64,000 bases of DNA from CAWBRT01 sp963814745 (GCA_963814745.1 CAWFEA010000004.1:806001-870000), one strand, 5' to 3'; shown: positions 45,321-55,710, counted from the stretch's first letter. The notes: generated by a model from the sequence alone, not told the origin. Numbers and translations: made by a program.

Positions 45321-46175
45321 GTGGCGTCATCACAGCACGGATATCTCGGCAGGGTTCCTTGGGCACTGGTACGGCTGCCTCCGTTTCCAAAGGTGGCCAC
45401 ACGCGTGCTACAGCTTGTCTCCAAGAACGATTCTTCTCTTTATCAGTTAAGCAATCTAATTGCGAGCGACCAGGCGTTCTCGAGCGAGATCCTGACTGTC
45501 GCTAACTCACCTCTCTATCCCATTCGCACGCCGGTGATCAGCATCCTGCAAGGCATCGCCTTGCTCGGCCTTGAGCGCATCAAGGGTCTTGCCGTAACGG
45601 TTGGCGTTCGAGCGTATCTCGGTGGGGCATTGCAGAATCCATCGCTGCGCGGAATTTGGCGTCATAGCTTAGCGTGTGCTTTGCTTGCGGAAGAATACGC
45701 AGGGGCAAGTCTAATGGACAAAGGTACCGCCTACACGGCGGGGATCATGCATGACGTCGGCAGGGCGGCATTGGCAGTCATTCAGCCCGAGCTGTACGCA
45801 CGCTTTCTGCAGAGTGTTCAAGAAGAACCATGGGAGGTCCTGCAGCGTGAACAGGAACTGTTCGAAGTCGATCATTGCGAGGTCGGTCGCTGTTTAGCCG
45901 CCGATTGGAAGCTGCCGCAAGAGCTTATCGATATAGTGTCGAGCCATCATACCGTTCAGGTCGGCGGTGAGTTTGACCTGCTGGCCGTCATTCGTCTCTG
46001 TTGCAGGATGGCAGACGCGATTGGCTTTCCTGCGGCTCCCTCTCTCAAGTGTCTCAGTTACAAGGAACTAACGGGTGGGCTCCCCGAGCGGGTGCGCGGT
46101 GTCTTCCCAACCGAATCCGAAGACTTGTCTTTTCGGATTGCCACCAAGATCAACTCGATCGAATCGGTGTATTAG
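45321..46175 (+). CDS. HDOD-domain protein
   Basis: HDOD proteins are relatives of HD phosphohydrolases that act in signalling, often beside chemotaxis or two-component genes. The 284-residue protein has LPPFPKVATRVLQLVSKNDS, DQAFSSEILTVANSPLYPIR and LGLERIKGLAVTVGVRAYL, then the HD-like core YTAGIMHDVGRAALAVIQPE with only part of the HD metal ligands. GTG 45321 follows AAGGGAG at good spacing; the frame is open to 45171, but that region is basic and low-complexity. It precedes the CHASE kinase on the same strand. Confidence 0.82.
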   Translation: MASSQHGYLGRVPWALVRLPPFPKVATRVLQLVSKNDSSLYQLSNLIASDQAFSSEILTVANSPLYPIRTPVISILQGIALLGLERIKGLAVTVGVRAYLGGALQNPSLRGIWRHSLACALLAEEYAGASLMDKGTAYTAGIMHDVGRAALAVIQPELYARFLQSVQEEPWEVLQREQELFEVDHCEVGRCLAADWKLPQELIDIVSSHHTVQVGGEFDLLAVIRLCCRMADAIGFPAAPSLKCLSYKELTGGLPERVRGVFPTESEDLSFRIATKINSIESVY

Positions 46176-46519
46176 AAACGCGAGAACTCATGGAACCAAC
46201 CAAGCAAATTGCCGGGGGGCGTGATTCAGATGCAATTCCCAGCAGCGCTTTCTATAAGGGCAATGCGGCGGGAGCGTCGGCACCGAATAAGCGCCGAAGC
46301 TACATACGGTTGGCATTGATCTTGGCAAGACGGTCTCTCATCTGGTTGGGCTTAACGCGCGCGTGAGGCTGTGGTCCGCAAGGGCTGAGGGTGAACAGCG
46401 ACGAACCCGGGAGGGGGGTCAGCTGGATGGAGGCAATGGTTCGATAAAGTTTCAGTTAACAATTGCCGATAAGTGACACTGTATTCTGCTTGTCGCTCAT
46501 TAAGGTCGGAGATCGTGAA
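46176..46519. other. Gap between HDOD and the CHASE kinase
   Basis: About 340 bases. A 58-codon frame at 46190-46366 (MEPTKQIAGGRDSDAIPSSA) lacks a good ribosome binding site and family, so I do not call it. No terminator is clear. Confidence 0.4.
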
Positions 46520-49500
46520 ATGAGCCTTGTCAAGACCTCAAAGTACCGCTTGCTAATTGTGGCAGGGGCGATCTCTATTGGCCTGCTAATCAGTCTGATT
46601 CTGTTCTTCACCTTCCGAAATCTGGAGAAGCAATATGAACAGGCCGCCTTCGAGCGCCTTGCCCAGGAGCGCTTTGACGGGTTTGAGGAAAACATCGCTC
46701 TCAATCTGAGTGACATTGTCTCTCTCGGCGCCTTCTTCGCGGTCTCGCGATCTGCCAATCGGGAAGATTTTACGCGGTTCGTGACGCCTTTACTGGGGGA
46801 GAACAAGGCGATTCAAGCACTTGAGTGGATTCCGAAAGTACCGAAGCGTCTGCGGCAGAGCTACGAGGATGCCGCACGTCGCAACGGACTGGGGTTATTT
46901 CAGTTCACCGAGCGCCTTTCAAATGGACAGATGGTAAGAGCCGGCGAGCGCCAAGAGTACTATCCGGTATTCTTCGTGGAGCCGTTGAAAGGCAACGAAA
47001 GCGCTCTTGGCTTCGACCTTCTTTCCAACGCGGCGCGTCGGGAGGCAATCAAACGTTCAACCGACACCGGCAAATTGGAAGCAACCAGCCGGATTGTGCT
47101 GGTGCAGGAAACAGGCGATCAATACGGCGTCCTGATCTTTCGTCCGGTGTACCGGGGTGGCGCACGCCAGTCGAGTGCAACGGAGCGCCGTGAGACGCTG
47201 ACCGGTTTCGCCCTCGGTGTCATTCGGGTCGGAGACATTGCCGAGAAGGTTGGTCAGGTGGAAAGTGCGGCACGTAGCCTCGGCCTTGTCATCCTCGATC
47301 GTGACGCTCCCTCAGCGGAACAATTGCTCTATCCGAAAAAGGCCGACTTCGATCCTGGGGGCAAACTTCCAGGGGTTTTTCGTGCGGCTCGGACAATCTC
47401 TGTTGCGGGGCGAAGCTGGCAAGTCATGGCCTATCCTCTTCCCGGTGCTTTTGCGGTTACACACTGGAGCAGTTGGTCTGCGCTGGTCGCCGGGTTGCTG
47501 CTGACAGGCCTCGGGGCGGCGTTTCTGCTGCTTAGCCTAAATCGGCATTGGGCAATCGAGCAGACTGTGGCAGAACGCGCCTGCGCTCTAAACGCCGCGC
47601 TCGCAAAGCTAGAGGAAAGTGAGACACGCTACCGAAAACTGGTGGACCTCTCACCCGACGCCATCATCGTGGGACGGGATCGGGCGATCATTGTTGCAAA
47701 CATAGCAGCGGTTGAGCTTTTTGGCGCCTCCTCGGCAAACGATTTGATCGGACAAAGACTTGCGGACCTCGTCAATCCGGAGGCGCTCCACAGGGTAGAC
47801 GACCTTATCCAACAGATGTATGCGCGAGAGATGCAATATCCGATGCGAGAAGATCAGGTCCGTCGTAGCGATGGCTCGCTGATTGACGTAGAGATCACCG
47901 GATCGTCCTTCCTAGAGAGCGACGGCGCGGTTGTTCAAGTGGTCTTGCGAGATATCACGCAGCGGAAACAGGCGGAAGTTCGGCTTCAGGTCACAGCCAA
48001 CTGGTTGCAGGCTATCCTGGACAACGCGCCCGTGGGAATCGTTGTCAGAACCCTCGATTATAGCTTCGTCGAGACGAATGCCGCGTTTCAGCGCATGATT
48101 GGCTGTTCCGGGGAAGATATGAAACACCTGGGCTTGAAAACTCTGACCCACCCCGATGACATTGCGTTTAGTGAAGATATGGCGGACCGGCTAATGCAAG
48201 GGAAATTGAAGAACACCGATTACGAAAAGCGCTACGTTCTGAAGGATGGGAGAACAATCTGGGTACGCGCGATTGGCGCACGGCTGGATGATAAGCACAA
48301 AATCTCGATTCTCGAGGACATCAGCGAGCGCAAGCGGGTTGAGGCTGAGCTGATCAAGGCTAAGGAGGCTGCCGAGGTCGCCAACCAGGCGAAGAGCCAG
48401 TTCCTGGCCAATATGAGCCATGAGATTCGCACGCCTATGAATGGCGTGATCGGCATGACAGGACTGTTGCTGGATAGCGAACTTACCCCGGAACAACGCC
48501 GTTATGCGGAGATCATCCGCACCAGCGGCGAACTCCTCATGACCGTCATTAACGATATCCTGGATTTCTCCAAGATCGAGGCGCGCAAGATGATCCTGGA
48601 GAATCTGGATTTCGATCTGCACAGTACCCTGCAACAGGTGACCGATCTGCTGGCCCCGAAGGCCGAGAGTAAAGGATTGAGATTTACCAGCGAGGTGCCA
48701 CCAGGAACCCCTGCTGAGCTGCGGGGAGATTCGATTCGCCTTCGGCAGGTCCTCACCAATCTGATTGGAAACGCGGTCAAATTTACTTCGCAGGGAGAGG
48801 TTGCGGTTCGAGTGGCCGTCGAGGCTGCCGACTACGACAAGGTGAGTCTGCGTTTCTCCATAACCGACACCGGCGTAGGCATCCGACCAGATCAAACCGA
48901 AGCTCTGTTCGCGCCGTTTGTCCAAGCAGACGGATCGACTACGCGCAAGTTTGGAGGCACCGGCCTGGGCCTGTCAATTGCCAAAGAGCTCGTGAAGCTC
49001 ATGGGCGGCGAGATCGGCGTCAAGAGCCAGGTAGACAAAGGCTCCACCTTTTGGTTTACTGCGACGTTTGAAAAAGGTGCGCCATGCATACTCGCCCAAA
49101 CCCCTCTTTCGGGGCACGCGCGGCTGCCGATAAAGAAGGAGATTCGGGTTCTGGTTGCCGAAGATAATCTAACCAACCAGTATGTCGCCCTTTCGATTCT
49201 GAGGAAACACGGCTGCCACACCGATCTGGCGGCCAACGGCGTGGAGGCGGTCAAGCTGCTGCAGCATGCCGAGTATGACCTCGTGCTTATGGATTGCGAA
49301 ATGCCCGAGATGGATGGTTGGGAAGCCACCCGTCGTATTCGCGAGCCGGCGAGCGGCGTTTTGAATCCGCAGATTCCTATCATTGCCCTTACTGCCGATG
49401 CGATGCCCGAGGACCGTGACAGATGCCTCAAGGCAGGAATGAACGACTACCTGGCCAAGCCCATTGAACCAAAGCAGTTGGTCGCGGTACTGCAAAAATG

Positions 49501-49921
49501 GGCGACAGCATCGGCAAAGAAAGACTGGCAGCCATACCCCATCGACCGGCAGACGCTGACGGCACGGGCCATTTTCGATGAGCACGCATTGTTGAACCGG
49601 GTAATGGGCGACAGAGATCTTGCCAGCAAACTCATCGCCGGGTTTCTGCAGGAAGTCCCGCAGCGATTGCACGATCTACGGAGGTCGCTCAACGAGGGCG
49701 ATCTGTCAGGCCTGCGGCTCCAGGCTCACTCCATTAAGGGAGCTGCAGCCACGTTATCCGCAAATGTCTTGAGAGATTCTGCGAACGCCCTGCAGAAGGC
49801 AGCGACGGCAAATGATCTAGCGGGCAGTGCCGAACTGCTCCCTCGCATGCAAGAACAATTCGAGCAGCTCAGAGGCATCTTGAGCAGCGAATTCAAACCG
49901 CCACCGGAGGATACAAGATGA
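46520..49921 (+). CDS. CHASE-domain hybrid histidine kinase (PAS-PAS-HisKA-HATPase-REC-Hpt)
   Basis: A membrane sensor: TM1 at about 9-32, then a periplasmic CHASE domain (IQALEWIPKVPKRLRQSYED, FFVEPLKGNESALGFDLLSN), and TM2 near 325-350. Two PAS domains follow (LVDLSPDAIIVGRDRAIIVA; ILDNAPVGIVVRTLDYSFVE). The H-box is MSHEIRTPMNGVIGM (His near 634), the ATPase boxes are DTGVGIRPDQ and GGTGLGLSIA, the receiver has VAEDNLTNQY and LMDCEMPEMDG, and the Hpt has QAHSIKGAAATL. ATG 46520 follows GGAG. Length 1,133 residues. Its stop overlaps the next ATG. CHASE domains bind small extracellular ligands; the ligand is unknown. Confidence 0.92.
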   Translation: MSLVKTSKYRLLIVAGAISIGLLISLILFFTFRNLEKQYEQAAFERLAQERFDGFEENIALNLSDIVSLGAFFAVSRSANREDFTRFVTPLLGENKAIQALEWIPKVPKRLRQSYEDAARRNGLGLFQFTERLSNGQMVRAGERQEYYPVFFVEPLKGNESALGFDLLSNAARREAIKRSTDTGKLEATSRIVLVQETGDQYGVLIFRPVYRGGARQSSATERRETLTGFALGVIRVGDIAEKVGQVESAARSLGLVILDRDAPSAEQLLYPKKADFDPGGKLPGVFRAARTISVAGRSWQVMAYPLPGAFAVTHWSSWSALVAGLLLTGLGAAFLLLSLNRHWAIEQTVAERACALNAALAKLEESETRYRKLVDLSPDAIIVGRDRAIIVANIAAVELFGASSANDLIGQRLADLVNPEALHRVDDLIQQMYAREMQYPMREDQVRRSDGSLIDVEITGSSFLESDGAVVQVVLRDITQRKQAEVRLQVTANWLQAILDNAPVGIVVRTLDYSFVETNAAFQRMIGCSGEDMKHLGLKTLTHPDDIAFSEDMADRLMQGKLKNTDYEKRYVLKDGRTIWVRAIGARLDDKHKISILEDISERKRVEAELIKAKEAAEVANQAKSQFLANMSHEIRTPMNGVIGMTGLLLDSELTPEQRRYAEIIRTSGELLMTVINDILDFSKIEARKMILENLDFDLHSTLQQVTDLLAPKAESKGLRFTSEVPPGTPAELRGDSIRLRQVLTNLIGNAVKFTSQGEVAVRVAVEAADYDKVSLRFSITDTGVGIRPDQTEALFAPFVQADGSTTRKFGGTGLGLSIAKELVKLMGGEIGVKSQVDKGSTFWFTATFEKGAPCILAQTPLSGHARLPIKKEIRVLVAEDNLTNQYVALSILRKHGCHTDLAANGVEAVKLLQHAEYDLVLMDCEMPEMDGWEATRRIREPASGVLNPQIPIIALTADAMPEDRDRCLKAGMNDYLAKPIEPKQLVAVLQKWATASAKKDWQPYPIDRQTLTARAIFDEHALLNRVMGDRDLASKLIAGFLQEVPQRLHDLRRSLNEGDLSGLRLQAHSIKGAAATLSANVLRDSANALQKAATANDLAGSAELLPRMQEQFEQLRGILSSEFKPPPEDTR

Positions 49922-50313
49922 AAACTCTTATCGTTGAAGATGACTTTACCAGTCGCCTGTTACTGCAAGCGTCGCTCTCACGGTACGGCGAGTGCCACGT
50001 CGCCGTCAACGGCAAGGAGGCAGTCGAAGCCTTTCGGACTGCCCGCCGGGAGGGGCGGCGCTATGACCTTATCTGCATGGATATCATGATGCCTGAAATG
50101 AACGGCCAGGAAGCGCTCAGACAAATCCGCAATCTGGAGGACGAAGCAGGTGTTCTCTCGTGTGAAGCAGCCAAAATTCTCATGACCACGGCGCTGGATG
50201 ATATCGGAAATGTCACGACAGCATTCAAGGGACTCTGTGATGCGTACCTGATGAAGCCCATTAACACCGCCAAGCTTTTGGCGGAGCTGAAGTCGCTTCA
50301 ATTGATTTCCTAA
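49918..50313 (+). CDS. Single-domain response regulator
   Basis: A receiver only: MKTLIVEDDFTSRLLLQASL, acceptor Asp in LICMDIMMPEMNG, ILMTTALDD and YLMKPINTAKLL. The ATG overlaps the kinase stop (ATGA), so it is the coupled partner, probably phosphorylated through the Hpt domain. It lacks an output domain and may act on the chemotaxis cluster that follows. Confidence 0.88.
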   Translation: MKTLIVEDDFTSRLLLQASLSRYGECHVAVNGKEAVEAFRTARREGRRYDLICMDIMMPEMNGQEALRQIRNLEDEAGVLSCEAAKILMTTALDDIGNVTTAFKGLCDAYLMKPINTAKLLAELKSLQLIS

Positions 50314-50424
50314 AGTCACAAGAGTTCTCCAGGTGGCCGGAGAGCAAACGTGCTGAAGCCGAGAAGGCGGATCATTGGGGCAGATATTGAACTTCTGGTA
50401 AAACCGGCGGAGATGCTCTGGGCG

Positions 50425-51549
50425 ACTGAGCAATGCCCTGCGAGCGCCACCGCCGCCTGGGCGGTCGTGCTCGCAGGCTGGAATTGCTCGCACTCACAAC
50501 CGCCGCTACTGCACCAACTGAGTCTTCCTGCTGGCTTTGCCCGCCCAGACTTTCGCGCTCGTCGACGAGTCTTCATACTTAAACTGCCCGACCAGACTTT
50601 GTAATTCGGCAGCCATTCGCTCTAATGCCTGGGCTGATTTCTGCGTCTCTCCGGCCCCGGCCGTCGTACTCCGGGCGGCGTCGGCGACCCCTGCGATGTT
50701 ATGACTGATATCCGTGGCGCCCTTGGCCGCCTCGGCAAGATTGCGACTGATTTCATTGGTGGTCGCACTCTGTTGCTCGACCGCGCTGGCAATCGTCGTC
50801 TGGATATCATTGATCTGCCGGATGACGGCGCCGATCTCCCCAATGGCCGTCACCGCACCCTTGGTGTCGTTTTGAATGGCTTCAATCTTGCGGCTGATAT
50901 CCTCGGTCGCCTTGGCCGTTTCCTTCGCCAGCTCTTTGACCTCGTTGGCTACCACCGCAAATCCCTTACCCGCTTCGCCGGCGCGCGCCGCTTCAATGGT
51001 GGCGTTCAGCGCCAGCAGATTGGTCTGCTGGGCAATCGAGGTAATCACTTTGATCACCTGGCCGATTTCGGCGCTGCTCTGACCTAACTTGCCGATGGTC
51101 ACGTTGGTCGCTTCGGCCGTCCTTACCGCCGAGGTCGCGACCTGGGTTGCGTCCGCCGTGTTCTTGGCAATCTCCTTGATGCTGGCACCCATTTCGTCGG
51201 CCGCCGTGGCCACCGTCGAGACATTGTTGGTGACCTGGCCGGAGGCGGCGGATACCACGTTGGATTGGGCGGCGGTCTCCTCCGCGCTGGCCCCCATTTG
51301 CTGGCTGACTTGATTGAGTTCTTCCGCTGCCGAAACCAGAGCTTTGGTGTTGCTGCCAATCTGCTCCATTGCGGTGCGAACCTGCAAGGCCAAGGTGTTC
51401 ACCGCATCGGACAGCTTCTTGAAATCGCCCGCATACTCGCCGGTCAGCTGGACGGTCAGATCGCCGCCGGCGAGTTTGTCCAGGGTTGCCGCCACATCCT
51501 GCAACGGGCCGACCACCGCATCCAGCGTCTGGTTGAATCCCTCGACGAT
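50425..51549. repeat. Near-identical 1,125-bp block, copy 1 (MCP 3' end)
   Basis: Matches 56281-57405 without any indel (constant offset 5,856) and with only scattered substitutions. It covers the signalling half of the MCP gene, its stop and a downstream hairpin (CTGCGAGC...ACCGCC / GGCGGT...GCTCGCAG, near 50437-50475). Sharp edges suggest gene conversion or recent duplication. Confidence 0.85.
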
Positions 51550-53082
51550 CTTGCGGAAGTCGCCGCCATGCTTCGCGGCATCGGCGCGGGCGGCCAGTTT
51601 GCCTTCTACCCCCGCCTGGGCGAGCATATTGGCATCCCTTACCAGGGCATTTACCGCATCAATGCAGGTATTCAGGTTGTTCTTGATGACATTGAAGTCA
51701 CCGTTGTAGTTGTCGGTGATCTTGGGCGGAATGTCCCCCTTGCTGATCTTGTTGACATAATCGGCGGAGACCGTTAGCGGACCAACCACGGCGTCCAGTG
51801 TTTTGTTAACCCCTTCAACGATTTTGCGAAAGTCGCCGAAATGCTTGCCGGCGTCGGCGCGAGTTGACAACTCGCCCTTGAGCGCTGCCGCGACGAGGAG
51901 ATCCGTATCGACGATGAGCGCCTTGAGGTGTGTCCGTACCTGTTCAATCGTGTCGTTGATGAAAGCCTTCTTCCCCGGAAAGCGTTCTAACGGCGCTTCG
52001 AAGTTGCCTTTGCCGAACTCCGCCACGCACGCCATCGCCTTCTTGTTCACAGCCATATGACCCATTACCATCTCGTTGACGCCCTTGGCCATCATCCGGT
52101 AAGAGCCTTCAAACTTCTCCTCCGGAATGACCACATCAATGTCGCCGGCAGTGTGAGCAGCCAACATGCGCCCCATCTCGTCAATCAGCAACTGCAACGT
52201 CTCCCTCACCCGCGCCAGCCCTTTCGACAGCCGATCGTGCTCGCTGCTGATCTCCAGGTGCGTCGCCAAGTCGCCTTTGGCGATTCCTTCAATGACCGCG
52301 CCGCGCTCGCGGAAGCGGACCATCATCTTGCGGAACGCCTCAGCCAGCGCGCCGATCTCGTCGTCCGATTTGTATTCAAGCGACTTTCTCGAGTCGCCGA
52401 CGGTAAGCGCTTCGGCCGTCTCGGTCAGCAGCTTCATCGGACGGGTGATCGACAAGCTCAGGCGAATCCCCAAAAAGATAGCTAGAGCAAAACCAACCAG
52501 GACGGTTGCGATCATTGCCCAACTAACAGCACTCGCGAAGGCAGCATTACGGTCCGCCACCTTACCCACATCGTCAACCTTGAACTCAGTCAGTCTCTCC
52601 AGCGCGCTTACGTAGGTTGCCACACGCGGGGCCGTGTCTTCGCGGCGGAAACCGATCGCATCCGCGGTCTTGCCGGCACGCAGCAATTCCAAGAGGTGGC
52701 GTCGCGACGCTGAATAACCAGAGCGGGCATCCATCACTTGATTGAACAGGCGACGAGTCTCGGCCTGCCTGATGGTTTTCTCATATTCCTTGAATACTTC
52801 GTCGTTTCTCCGGCTGCGCGCCGCAATTCGCGCGAGGCTCTCCTCACGCTGTTCCGCATCGTCATAGACAGCCCCCAACAGGTCGGCCCAGTTCTGTTCG
52901 GCAATTTTCGTTGCCTCTCCTAATAACGCAATGGGGATTGTCTTGTACGTGTACATCTCCTGCCCGGCAGCGGAAAAACGCTTGACGTTATATATCCCAA
53001 CAGCACCAATGACCAACGCAATCAGGGCTACCGCCAGAAAAGCGCCTACGAGCTTGCATCCAAGTTTCATCCTGGTTCGCAC
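50506..53082 (-). CDS. Methyl-accepting chemotaxis protein 1
   Basis: Membrane receptor of 858 residues. TM1 (VGAFLAVALIALVIGAVGIY) is followed by a four-helix-bundle type sensor region, then TM2 near 190-212 and a HAMP domain (SITRPMKLLTETAEALTVGD). Several HAMP-like repeats follow (twice R-x-DA(G/A)KH...FRKIVEGxNxTLDAVVGPL). The signalling tip reads EIGQVIKVITSIAQQTNLLA then LNATIEAARAGEAGKGFAVV. GTG 53082 follows GAGGG at 8 bases. It ends the leftward chemotaxis operon. The ligand is unknown. Confidence 0.92.
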   Translation of the reverse strand: MRTRMKLGCKLVGAFLAVALIALVIGAVGIYNVKRFSAAGQEMYTYKTIPIALLGEATKIAEQNWADLLGAVYDDAEQREESLARIAARSRRNDEVFKEYEKTIRQAETRRLFNQVMDARSGYSASRRHLLELLRAGKTADAIGFRREDTAPRVATYVSALERLTEFKVDDVGKVADRNAAFASAVSWAMIATVLVGFALAIFLGIRLSLSITRPMKLLTETAEALTVGDSRKSLEYKSDDEIGALAEAFRKMMVRFRERGAVIEGIAKGDLATHLEISSEHDRLSKGLARVRETLQLLIDEMGRMLAAHTAGDIDVVIPEEKFEGSYRMMAKGVNEMVMGHMAVNKKAMACVAEFGKGNFEAPLERFPGKKAFINDTIEQVRTHLKALIVDTDLLVAAALKGELSTRADAGKHFGDFRKIVEGVNKTLDAVVGPLTVSADYVNKISKGDIPPKITDNYNGDFNVIKNNLNTCIDAVNALVRDANMLAQAGVEGKLAARADAAKHGGDFRKIVEGFNQTLDAVVGPLQDVAATLDKLAGGDLTVQLTGEYAGDFKKLSDAVNTLALQVRTAMEQIGSNTKALVSAAEELNQVSQQMGASAEETAAQSNVVSAASGQVTNNVSTVATAADEMGASIKEIAKNTADATQVATSAVRTAEATNVTIGKLGQSSAEIGQVIKVITSIAQQTNLLALNATIEAARAGEAGKGFAVVANEVKELAKETAKATEDISRKIEAIQNDTKGAVTAIGEIGAVIRQINDIQTTIASAVEQQSATTNEISRNLAEAAKGATDISHNIAGVADAARSTTAGAGETQKSAQALERMAAELQSLVGQFKYEDSSTSAKVWAGKASRKTQLVQ

Positions 53083-53282
53083 GTCAGTTTCCCTCCATCG
53101 TCCAAGCTCACGATATCGACGATTTGTCGGCCGCGAGCCCCATTTAGTTCTCCCCCTCAGCTACCTTGACCTGAGCTTTGTCGGTACGATGTCTGCAGAC
53201 CGACTCTTTTGCGTGCTCACAATTAGAAGCCACTAAAGCTGTCCCCATCAGGCTATTGGCAGCCGGCGCCCCGCCCGGTCTC

Positions 53283-53786
53283 TTACTGGACCCGGGCAGT
53301 ATTGCCTGCGGCAAACCCAACATTCGCAGGAGCCTCAGCCCTCTCTAAGATCGTGACAAGTAATTCTTCCCCAAGGTGATCAAAGGCGGCCTGCAGCAAC
53401 CTGCGGCCGCCTTTGATTCGAACTCTGTAGTCCGTTCCGTCCGCCGACACGGGAAGCGATAGATGCGAAGGGCCGGGAAGCAGTATTTTGATGCTTCCGG
53501 CGGTGATGTTCGCCAATTCTCCCGCCGCGTCCTTGATCGCATCCGGTGTTACTTCAGCCGGTTGAATGCCTGCCAATGCAGCCGCTGCTTTGATTGCCAG
53601 GGCCGGTGACATGTCCAGGCGGACAGCTCCCTGCCACGCACCCACGATTTGCACGCAACCGACGACGCCGACTTCATCTTCACCCCAAGCCGAGCCTGTT
53701 GTGGTGAGATCAAGGCTCAGCATCGAACCCCAGATTTCATGCGTGACACGGACCACATCATCTGTAGTAAGCGCTGGTGTGCTCAT
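53283..53786 (-). CDS. cheX: CheX-type chemotaxis phosphatase
   Basis: CheX dephosphorylates CheY-P. The 167-residue protein has the family pattern around the catalytic Glu/Asn: KDAAGELANITAGSIKILLP, after the strand LTTTGSAWGEDEVGVVGCVQ. CheX in this broad sense includes many diverged proteins, so the activity is likely but not certain. Its ATG overlaps the CheR stop (ATGA). No CheC or CheZ gene is seen, so this would be the phosphatase of the pathway. Confidence 0.75.
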   Translation of the reverse strand: MSTPALTTDDVVRVTHEIWGSMLSLDLTTTGSAWGEDEVGVVGCVQIVGAWQGAVRLDMSPALAIKAAAALAGIQPAEVTPDAIKDAAGELANITAGSIKILLPGPSHLSLPVSADGTDYRVRIKGGRRLLQAAFDHLGEELLVTILERAEAPANVGFAAGNTARVQ

Positions 53787-54613
53787 TTGGATAACCTGTA
53801 ATAAACCGTTTTCTGAAAAGGGATCCGCTCGAACCCGTCATCGATGTTGAGAGTGGTTTCCGCGCAACCGAGAAAGAGGACGCCGTCTGGTTGCAACACT
53901 GAACGGAGTCGCGAAAGAATCTGCTTCCTGATTGGCACTTCGAAATAGATCATGACATTTCGCAGGAACACAACGTCCATCTTTGGAATGTCGGGCCACG
54001 GTTGCGCGAGGTTACATGCACGAAACTCCACCATCTCTCGGACTGATGGGACGATCGTCCAATCCAGGCCCGATCTGACGAAGTACTTGGTCAGCATAGC
54101 GGCGGGAAGTCCACGGTTGATTTCCATTTGCGAATACTTGCCGTTGGCAGCGCGTGCCCGTATGGTGCTGCAGATGTCGGTGGCGAGGATTGAGAAGCTC
54201 CAGTTGGGGAGTGCGAACTTCTCTTTCAGCAGCATCGCGATGCTGTACGGCTCCTGTCCGCTCGAAGACGCGGCGCTCCAGAACCGTAGACTGCGGGTCG
54301 CGGCACGGGACGTCATTAAAGCGGGAACGACCTCCTGCCGGAGCGCTTCGAACGGGTAAAAGTCGCGAAAGAACCAAGTTTCGTTGTTGGTCATCGCGTC
54401 CAAAATCCTGTTATGCAACACCTCTGACTTTCCCTGGCGAAGACGTGCCAGGAGCTCGCCGACAGTACGCAGGCCTTCGCTGTATGCGAGCGGCATAAGC
54501 CTCGACTCGACCAGATACTCCTTTCCCGGATCGAGAATAATGGCCGAGGATTCTCGCATGAACCTCTGTAGGTAGTTGTAGTCAGGGGATTCAATCGATG
54601 TAGCAAGACTCAC
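53783..54613 (-). CDS. cheR: Chemotaxis receptor methyltransferase CheR
   Basis: CheR adds methyl groups from SAM to receptor glutamates. The 276-residue protein has the N-terminal helical domain and the catalytic domain: TNNETWFFRDFYPFEALRQE, LRFWSAASSSGQEPYSIAML, ILATDICSTIRARAANGKYS, and MDVVFLRNVMIYFEVPIRKQ. All are classical CheR blocks. It overlaps CheX at its end and CheB at its start, which places it inside the operon. Confidence 0.92.
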   Translation of the reverse strand: MSLATSIESPDYNYLQRFMRESSAIILDPGKEYLVESRLMPLAYSEGLRTVGELLARLRQGKSEVLHNRILDAMTNNETWFFRDFYPFEALRQEVVPALMTSRAATRSLRFWSAASSSGQEPYSIAMLLKEKFALPNWSFSILATDICSTIRARAANGKYSQMEINRGLPAAMLTKYFVRSGLDWTIVPSVREMVEFRACNLAQPWPDIPKMDVVFLRNVMIYFEVPIRKQILSRLRSVLQPDGVLFLGCAETTLNIDDGFERIPFQKTVYYRLSK

Positions 54614-55710
54614 GCCCGTTGCCCCCGCGCCCTATATGGCGACTGAAAAGTTTCCACTCTGCGGGCGATTTCCGGGCCAATCTCCCGCAGGGGCAAAACC
54701 CGATCTGCAATCTGTTCACGAGCGATAAATCCCGGCATACCCCAAACCACGGAGGTGGTTTCGTCCTGTACCACAATATGCGCGCCAACTTCGTATAGTT
54801 CTTTGCATCCGCGCAACCCATCCTGCCCCATGCCCGTTAGTACAACAGCGAGCACGTTGCCGCCGTAAGCGGCGACCATGGACCGAAACAATACGTCAAC
54901 GGAAGGTCAACACGAGTTCTCTGGCGGCGATTGATCGGTCACCAACTGTAGCCCTGACGCGCTCTTCGCCACCTTCATATGAAAATCACCTGGAGCGAGC
55001 CAAACTGCGCCCGGCTGAAGCGGCTCTCCCGCAACGCCTTCTCGTACGCGCAGGGCGCAAGTCGCATCCAGTCGCTGCGCGAGGAAATGGGTGAAGGCGG
55101 CGGGCATGTGCTGGACGACTACGACGGGAACGGCGAAGTCCGCGGGTAAATTCGGCAACACCTCCGCCAACGCGTTAGGGCCGCCGGTCGAGCATCCAAT
55201 GGCCACGACGTCAATTGTGCTTGCGCGCTGCGGCCGCCTGGGCTGGGCCGCCACAGAGATTGACGGTCGTAGTCGGAGATGCGGGACCAACTGCGCTTCC
55301 GAGGTGAGTTTGCAGAGGGCCTTGATCTTTGGGATTAATTGCTCACGGATACGGTCCTTGGCAACCCTAACACTACCGACATTGGAGGGCTTGGTAACGT
55401 AATCGCTAGCGCCATATGCCAAGCTGTCGATGGTGGCCGCTGCTCCCTGCGCAGTCAGCGTGCTGAACATGATTACCGGCAGCCGAGGGTGGCTTTGCCT
55501 GAGCTGTTTCAATGTTTCCAACCCGTCCAGTACGGGCATTTCAACATCGAGTGTCACCAAATCCGGCGATAGCTGGTTCAGCATGGAGAGCGCGATCTGG
55601 CCGTTCGCGGCGACCCCGGCGACCTCTAACTGCGGATCCCCGGTCAGAACTTCTCTCAGCAGCTGTCGGATGACAACTGAATCATCTACGATAAGTATCC
55701 GAGCAGTCAT
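54610..55710 (-). pseudogene. cheB: Chemotaxis methylesterase CheB split by an in-frame TGA
   Basis: CheB removes methyl groups from receptors. The receiver domain (ILIVDDSVVIRQLLREVL, TLDVEMPVLDG) and the esterase domain with the catalytic Ser (IGCSTGGPNALAEV), His (VVQHMPAAFTHFLA) and Asp (VVLTGMGQDGLRG) are all present in one frame. At 54907-54909 a TGA stands after SPPENSC, where CheB proteins have Arg (CRPSVDVLFRS); a CGA to TGA change explains it. The frame resumes with PSVDVLFRSM and runs to 54610. Without read-through the product loses the catalytic Asp. Overlaps with CheY and CheR (ATGA) show the operon is otherwise intact. Confidence 0.88.

Noticed and set aside
46190..46366. 58-codon frame between HDOD and the CHASE kinase
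   Set aside because: No good ribosome binding site, no family; possible but unsupported.
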